A program made the position numbers and the translations under genes. 64,000 nt of DNA, taken from positions 2,188,453-2,252,452 of the forward strand of contig NC_015577.1 of assembly GCF_000214355.1 (NCBI RefSeq). The letters are read 5' to 3'. Of the stretch, positions 60,004-64,000 are shown in pieces. Under the pieces are notes generated by a model, which saw only the letters and a list, made by a program, of their open reading frames with translations, was not told the origin of the DNA and ran no database searches. This DNA comes from Leadbettera azotonutricia ZAS-9 (GTDB lineage Bacteria > Spirochaetota > Spirochaetia > Treponematales > Breznakiellaceae). Position 1 is the first letter of the stretch. Every line of letters begins with the position of its first letter.

Positions 60004-61884
60004 TTAGTACTTCCTTGCCCTGGAGACTTCTTCTGCCATGGCTTTCGCAGCCTTTACTACCGCAGGGTTTTCGGATACCTGGGCAGTCCCTACGCGCCAC
60101 CAGTTTTCGTAACCCCTGGTCATGGTCTTGGCGCCGACCTTCACATCGATAAGCACGGGGCCTTCCGATTTAAGGGCTTTCCTTACCGCCCTGGCCAGCT
60201 CTTCGGGGGTACGGGCACGGAGGCCCAAAGCGCCCCAGCTTTCCGCATTCCTGGCATAGTCCACTTTTACGGGGCTGCCTGAAAGACGGCCGGATTTGGC
60301 GTCCCTGGCATTCCATTCGTTGCCGAAGTGATCTATGCCCTGGCTGTTCTGGAGGTTGTCGATACAATGGAAGCCTGCGTTGTCCAGCACTATTAGGATT
60401 ATTTTTTTCCCTTCCTGAACCGCAGTGAGCAATTCCGTGTGAAGCATGGTATAGGCGCCGTCGCCGATTATGGCAACCACTGTTTTTTCCGGGAAGCCGA
60501 TTTTGATTCCCAAACTTGCCGCAACTTCGTAGCCCATGCAGGAGAAGCCGTATTCCATGTGGTAAGTTCCGGGCTTTCTGGCGCGCCACACTCTCTGCAT
60601 GTCCGAGGGGATGGAACCTGAACCTGAAACCACAATGGCGTCCTTTGGGAGGAGCCTGTCGTTGAGTTCCCCCAAAACCCGGGCCTGGGATAAAAGGGGA
60701 AGCCCGTCTTTTCCGTTGGGTACCGTTTCGGAGTAGAGCCTGTCAACTTCGGCGTTCCATTCTTTGCGTACCGCATCTATCTTGCTTCCCCATTTTGATT
60801 TATAGGAAGCCAAGCTCCGTGTCAAAGCCTTTAAGGTTAATTTAGCATCAGCGATGACGGGTTCCCCGTCCATCTTGTACGCGTCAAAGGGGGCTATGTT
60901 GATGCCCAGTATCTTTACCGCTGGGTTCTGGAAAAGCCATTTGGAACAGGTGGTAAAATCGCCGAGCCTTGTGCCCAGGGCGATAATGAGATCCGCTTCT
61001 TTGGCGAGCTTGTTGGCTGCAAGGCTTCCGGTATTCCCAATGCCCGAAAGGTTATAGGGGTTGTCCCAGGGAACAAGGCCCTTTCCTGCCTGGGTTTCGC
61101 CAAAGGGGATGTGAAGCGTTTTGCAGAATGCTTCAAGTTCCCTGCCCGCTTCGGAATAGGCAGCGCCGCCCCCGCAGATCACCAGAGGTTTCTTCGCAGC
61201 CTTGATCATGGCGGCAGCTCTTTCGATCTGGCCTTTTGAGGGGGGCCTTCTTTCGATATGATGGACACGTTTGGCTAAAAATTCTTCAGGGTAATCCCAG
61301 GCTTCTCCCTGCACATCCTGGGGAAGGGCAACAGTAACCGCCCCGGCTTCGGCAGGATCAGTCAAAACCCTGAAGGCGTTGATCATAGCCGACATGAGCT
61401 GGTCGGGGCGGCTTACCCTGTCCCAATATTTGCTTACCGATTTGAATGCGTCGTTGGCGGTAATGTTGAAATCCCAGGGGGTCTCAACCTGCTGAAGCAC
61501 CGGGTCGGGCTGGCGGCAGGCAAAGCTGTCGGAAGGCAGGAAAAGCACGGGGATGCGGTTCACCGTTGCAGTGCCGGCGGCAGTAACCATGTTAAGGGCG
61601 CCCGGGCCTATAGAAGAGCACACAGCCATGATCTTTTGGCGCTTGTTCTGCTTGGCAAAACCCATGGCGGCATGCCCTGCGCCCTGTTCATTCTTGGCCT
61701 GATAAAAGGGAAGCTTGTTCCCCTTGGCTGCCAGGGCTTCGCCCAGTCCGACTACCACGCCATGGCCAAAAATGCCAAAAACGCCATAGACAAATTTAAT
61801 CTCTTTGCCGTCGACTTCGATGTACTGGGCATCCAAGAAACGCAGCAATGCCTGAGCCATGGTCAGGCGTATGGTCTTTCCCAT
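60004..61884 (-). CDS. iolD: 3D-trihydroxycyclohexane-1,2-dione hydrolase IolD
   Basis: Thiamine-diphosphate enzyme that opens the inositol-derived ring to 5-deoxyglucuronate. The 626-residue protein has an N-terminal ThDP-enzyme domain (VYGVFGIFGHGVVVGLGEAL, AVCSSIGPGALN), a central domain (ALGTRLGDF) and the ThDP/Mg motif IGDGAYTMLHTELLTAVQEG followed by LDNAGFHCI. ATG 61884 has AAGGA 8 nt upstream; a TTG start at 61905 is less likely. Confidence 0.93.
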   Translation of the reverse strand: MGKTIRLTMAQALLRFLDAQYIEVDGKEIKFVYGVFGIFGHGVVVGLGEALAAKGNKLPFYQAKNEQGAGHAAMGFAKQNKRQKIMAVCSSIGPGALNMVTAAGTATVNRIPVLFLPSDSFACRQPDPVLQQVETPWDFNITANDAFKSVSKYWDRVSRPDQLMSAMINAFRVLTDPAEAGAVTVALPQDVQGEAWDYPEEFLAKRVHHIERRPPSKGQIERAAAMIKAAKKPLVICGGGAAYSEAGRELEAFCKTLHIPFGETQAGKGLVPWDNPYNLSGIGNTGSLAANKLAKEADLIIALGTRLGDFTTCSKWLFQNPAVKILGINIAPFDAYKMDGEPVIADAKLTLKALTRSLASYKSKWGSKIDAVRKEWNAEVDRLYSETVPNGKDGLPLLSQARVLGELNDRLLPKDAIVVSGSGSIPSDMQRVWRARKPGTYHMEYGFSCMGYEVAASLGIKIGFPEKTVVAIIGDGAYTMLHTELLTAVQEGKKIILIVLDNAGFHCIDNLQNSQGIDHFGNEWNARDAKSGRLSGSPVKVDYARNAESWGALGLRARTPEELARAVRKALKSEGPVLIDVKVGAKTMTRGYENWWRVGTAQVSENPAVVKAAKAMAEEVSRARKY

Positions 61885-61915
61885 TTTATATTCCTTGTTT
61901 ATCAATTAACACGTC

Positions 61916-62923
61916 TCAGCAGGAGTAGAAATCCGGGCATGGGCCTGTGGCTATGCTCTCAATCTTTCCCGAGCCTTGGGCCTTGACCAGGGCATCGGCC
62001 GTAACCGCCGCGAGGTACCCGTCCCAGGCGCTGGGGCCTTTTACAATCCCTTTGGAAGCATTGTTGATCCAGTCCTGTATCTCCACATCGTAGGAATCTA
62101 TGAAGCGGTACTTCCAGTCTGTTTCAAGGGCGGTGTAGTATTTTGCATCCTGCTTTACAGAAGGGAAAGAAGCCAGAGGCAGTTCCACGCTGGCCCTTTC
62201 GCACACCACTTCGCACTTGATATCATAGCCAAACTGGCAGTTCACAAAAACTTCTATTTCGATGAGTATGCCGCTTTCTGTGGTGAGGATCATAATCTGC
62301 GGATCACGGAGATCTTTATGGGTAAGGCTGGTCTGTTTCGGAAAGAGCACCTGGGCAGAAACATATTGATCCCCTACAAGCCAATGAAGCACATCAATCT
62401 CGTGAATGGCAGTGTCATTTACCGACATTGGGGTATTGTATTCAGTGCCTTTGGCAACATTACGATGGGCGCAGTGTATCATCAATGGCTTGCCGGTTTT
62501 GCCCGAAGAGAGGATCTCCTTCATCTGGAGATAGCCTTTGTCATAACGGCGCATAAAGCCCACCTGGGTAAACTTTTTGCCTTTGGCGATTTCCGCATCC
62601 ACGATTTTCTTTGCATCCGCGCCTGTGGTTGTCATGGGCTTTTCGCAAAAGACCATCTTGCCCGCCGCAATGCTGCCCAGGATTGATTTAGCATGGGCAG
62701 GACCCCAGTTTGTAACCATAACCGCATCCACATCGGAAGAAGCAATCACCCCAGTGCCGTCTTTTTCTATACGGGCGCCGCAAACCGCAGCGGCTTTTTC
62801 GGCCCTGGGTTTATCAACATCGGTTACTACAGTTACCTTGGCTCCGGACAGTTTGTTCGCTATCCTTTCAATGTGTTCAGTCCCGATGGCGCCAGTGCCA
62901 ATAACTCCTATCCTCAGTTCCAT
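61916..62923 (-). CDS. iolG: Inositol 2-dehydrogenase IolG
   Basis: Oxidises myo-inositol to 2-keto-myo-inositol with NAD+, the first step of the pathway. The 335-residue Gfo/Idh/MocA protein has GVIGTGAIGTEHIERIA, the conserved CEKPMTTT with its Lys, and the substrate region NDTAIHEIDVLHWLVGD. Start ATG 62923 has a perfect GGAGG 5 nt upstream; an in-frame GTG/ATG at 62935 would place that site within the coding region. It leads the iolG-iolD-iolE run. No transporter or regulator is in view. Confidence 0.92.
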   Translation of the reverse strand: MELRIGVIGTGAIGTEHIERIANKLSGAKVTVVTDVDKPRAEKAAAVCGARIEKDGTGVIASSDVDAVMVTNWGPAHAKSILGSIAAGKMVFCEKPMTTTGADAKKIVDAEIAKGKKFTQVGFMRRYDKGYLQMKEILSSGKTGKPLMIHCAHRNVAKGTEYNTPMSVNDTAIHEIDVLHWLVGDQYVSAQVLFPKQTSLTHKDLRDPQIMILTTESGILIEIEVFVNCQFGYDIKCEVVCERASVELPLASFPSVKQDAKYYTALETDWKYRFIDSYDVEIQDWINNASKGIVKGPSAWDGYLAAVTADALVKAQGSGKIESIATGPCPDFYSC

Positions 62924-62965
62924 AAAATCCTCCATAAGAAAACATCCAGCCGGTAAGGCGTGTCG

Positions 62966-63997
62966 TCAAAGGCTTCCCTTTTCCGCTTCACCAATATGCC
63001 CTTCAAAGCTTATATGATACATTTTGCCGCCGTTTCGCGGAACAGCACCGGTGTCATCCGAATAGAGGGCACTTACATATATGCCGGTTTTATCCCAGCC
63101 TGTAATGCGCAGGGCATAATATCTATCAGATACAAAATCAGAGGATACCGGCGTGCCCACATTTTCGAGTCCGTCATTGATTTTATAAAACCTGACTACG
63201 GCATTATAAGTTGTCGGAGTCGAGGCAGTTACAGGCGTCCTCCCGGCGACTGCCAAACAGACATCATTATTATTCGTAAAAAGCCGTATATCGTCAATTA
63301 TCATGCCGGGGACAGAAAAGGAATTTGGGCTTACCTGCCAAGTGCCATCGTTATTAATTGCATAAGAATTTATTGTGCTGGCATTGTCCACATTATCCGC
63401 AACATATAAATAACCCCCGCCCGCCGCCATTGCGGACAGAAATTCAAGACCTGATATTTCTACCGGAATTGGGGTAACAGAATCATCTTCTAGGGAAAAC
63501 AGCGAAATACTTCCAGCCTGATTTATGAATACCCGGTTATTAATTCTATCGTATGCGCCACCATAAATTAGATTGCCCGAAACAGGCTGCAAGGCAAAAA
63601 CAGCAGACGGAACAGGGTAAGAAAATTCCTCAAAGAAGAATGCCCCTTCCGTGATTAACGAAGAAGGATAAAAATCTTCAGATGCGTTTGTATTCCCAAA
63701 AACAATCATCCGCCCGTATTTGTCATAATCTATATAGGGAATTTCCCTGGGGCCTGTGGGATTTCTCCAGCCGGTTCCATCAACAGGGCCATATTGGGAA
63801 TGCGCCAAATGAATATTTTGACTGTCATAATAAAAGTCCAAGGCGCCAGGGGTATCCAAAATCATATTAACTGATTCATCTTTAGGACTTTCTTTGACAG
63901 GAGTAAGCACCAGGGGCACTGCGGATTTATAAATTCTTGGGTGTCCGTTTGCTAGGCCATCGGCGGCTACAGCCCGAACTTCGATGGAATAAGACAC
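62966..63997 (-). CDS. Large secreted-type beta-propeller-like protein, C-terminal part (right edge)
   Basis: Open frame running off the right edge, so at least 343 residues and probably much longer. It ends GGKMYHISFEGHIGEAEKGSL. The sequence has repeated beta strands with Gly/Asp/Asn turns (GNLIYGGAYDRINNRVFINQ, AMAAGGGYLYVADNVDNAS, VCLAVAGRTPV), suggesting a propeller-like region, and an upstream adhesin-like segment (YSIEVRAVAADGLANG). It resembles the large surface proteins elsewhere in the window. It converges with nothing; iolG follows 42 nt downstream on the same strand. Confidence 0.6.
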   Translation of the reverse strand: MSYSIEVRAVAADGLANGHPRIYKSAVPLVLTPVKESPKDESVNMILDTPGALDFYYDSQNIHLAHSQYGPVDGTGWRNPTGPREIPYIDYDKYGRMIVFGNTNASEDFYPSSLITEGAFFFEEFSYPVPSAVFALQPVSGNLIYGGAYDRINNRVFINQAGSISLFSLEDDSVTPIPVEISGLEFLSAMAAGGGYLYVADNVDNASTINSYAINNDGTWQVSPNSFSVPGMIIDDIRLFTNNNDVCLAVAGRTPVTASTPTTYNAVVRFYKINDGLENVGTPVSSDFVSDRYYALRITGWDKTGIYVSALYSDDTGAVPRNGGKMYHISFEGHIGEAEKGSL

Positions 63998-64000
63998 ACC

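Noticed and set aside
1-64000. Search for CRISPR arrays near the Argonaute remnant and the Cas4-like gene
   Set aside because: No series of regularly spaced direct repeats was seen anywhere in the window.

Overview
The window looks like chromosomal DNA of a spirochaete close to Treponema, most plausibly a moderate-GC termite-gut or environmental type. This is inferred from gene content: a P83/100-family antigen, a BpuR-like PUR-domain protein beside a phosphohexomutase, an ankyrin protein, very large secreted beta-rich proteins, and an Rnf complex. No rRNA, tRNA or CRISPR array was recognised. Most genes are GC-rich with GC-rich third positions; a block at about 18.9-30.0 kb and one gene at 6.6-7.3 kb are clearly AT-rich.

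Layout. 1-4.1 kb (minus): rnfD (cut by the left edge), rnfC, an unknown membrane protein and a DUF212 (PAP2-like) protein. 4.15-5.7 kb (plus): an RluA-type pseudouridine synthase and a DsbA-like thiol oxidoreductase. 5.7-8.9 kb (minus): an EEP-family lipoprotein, an AT-rich unknown gene and zwf. 8.9-11 kb (plus): a P-loop/Asp23-like fusion and a secreted peptidase-MA-like/TPR protein. 11-14.2 kb (minus): an Rpn-family nuclease, pcnB and an alpha/beta hydrolase. 14.2-18.8 kb (plus): a TrmA/RlmD-type RNA methyltransferase, a BamB-like propeller/HEAT protein and P83/100.

18.9-30.0 kb is an accessory island. It holds a half-size EamA transporter, a decayed Piwi (prokaryotic Argonaute) C-terminus cut by an IS66-type end, an HNH nuclease, a DUF2779 nuclease gene broken by an IS256-family and an IS5-family element, a TPR protein, a protein with an HELMH motif, a Swt1-type HEPN protein with an RxxxxH motif, a frameshifted lysine-rich mini-gene, an IS4 remnant and a methyltransferase. 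The two IS insertions can be removed on paper, with one target duplication each, to restore a 491-residue open frame exactly.

30.0-40.8 kb returns to core genes: nifU-like/nifS-like Fe-S assembly, the phosphohexomutase and BpuR, a small lipoprotein/outer-membrane pair behind two palindromic operator-like sites, and a minus-strand run of xth, rhomboid, phosphoribosyltransferase, a 985-residue beta-helix protein and rnhB. 41.0-47.9 kb is a 2196-residue lipoprotein gene preceded by a small leader ORF and palindromes. 48.2-52.4 kb holds a vapBC pair and the clpS-clpA-aat N-degron operon. 52.4-64 kb holds an M18 aminopeptidase, gltX, an outer-membrane-like protein, a sir2/ankyrin/adenylate-cyclase group, the inositol genes iolG-iolD-iolE, and a secreted-type protein cut by the right edge.

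Several first genes of transcription units (rluA-like, the P-loop/Asp23 gene, the RNA methyltransferase, the phosphohexomutase, gltX) have a -10-like hexamer only 5-10 nt before the ATG and no Shine-Dalgarno, suggesting leaderless mRNAs. All functions are read from motifs and general family knowledge; no database search was run.
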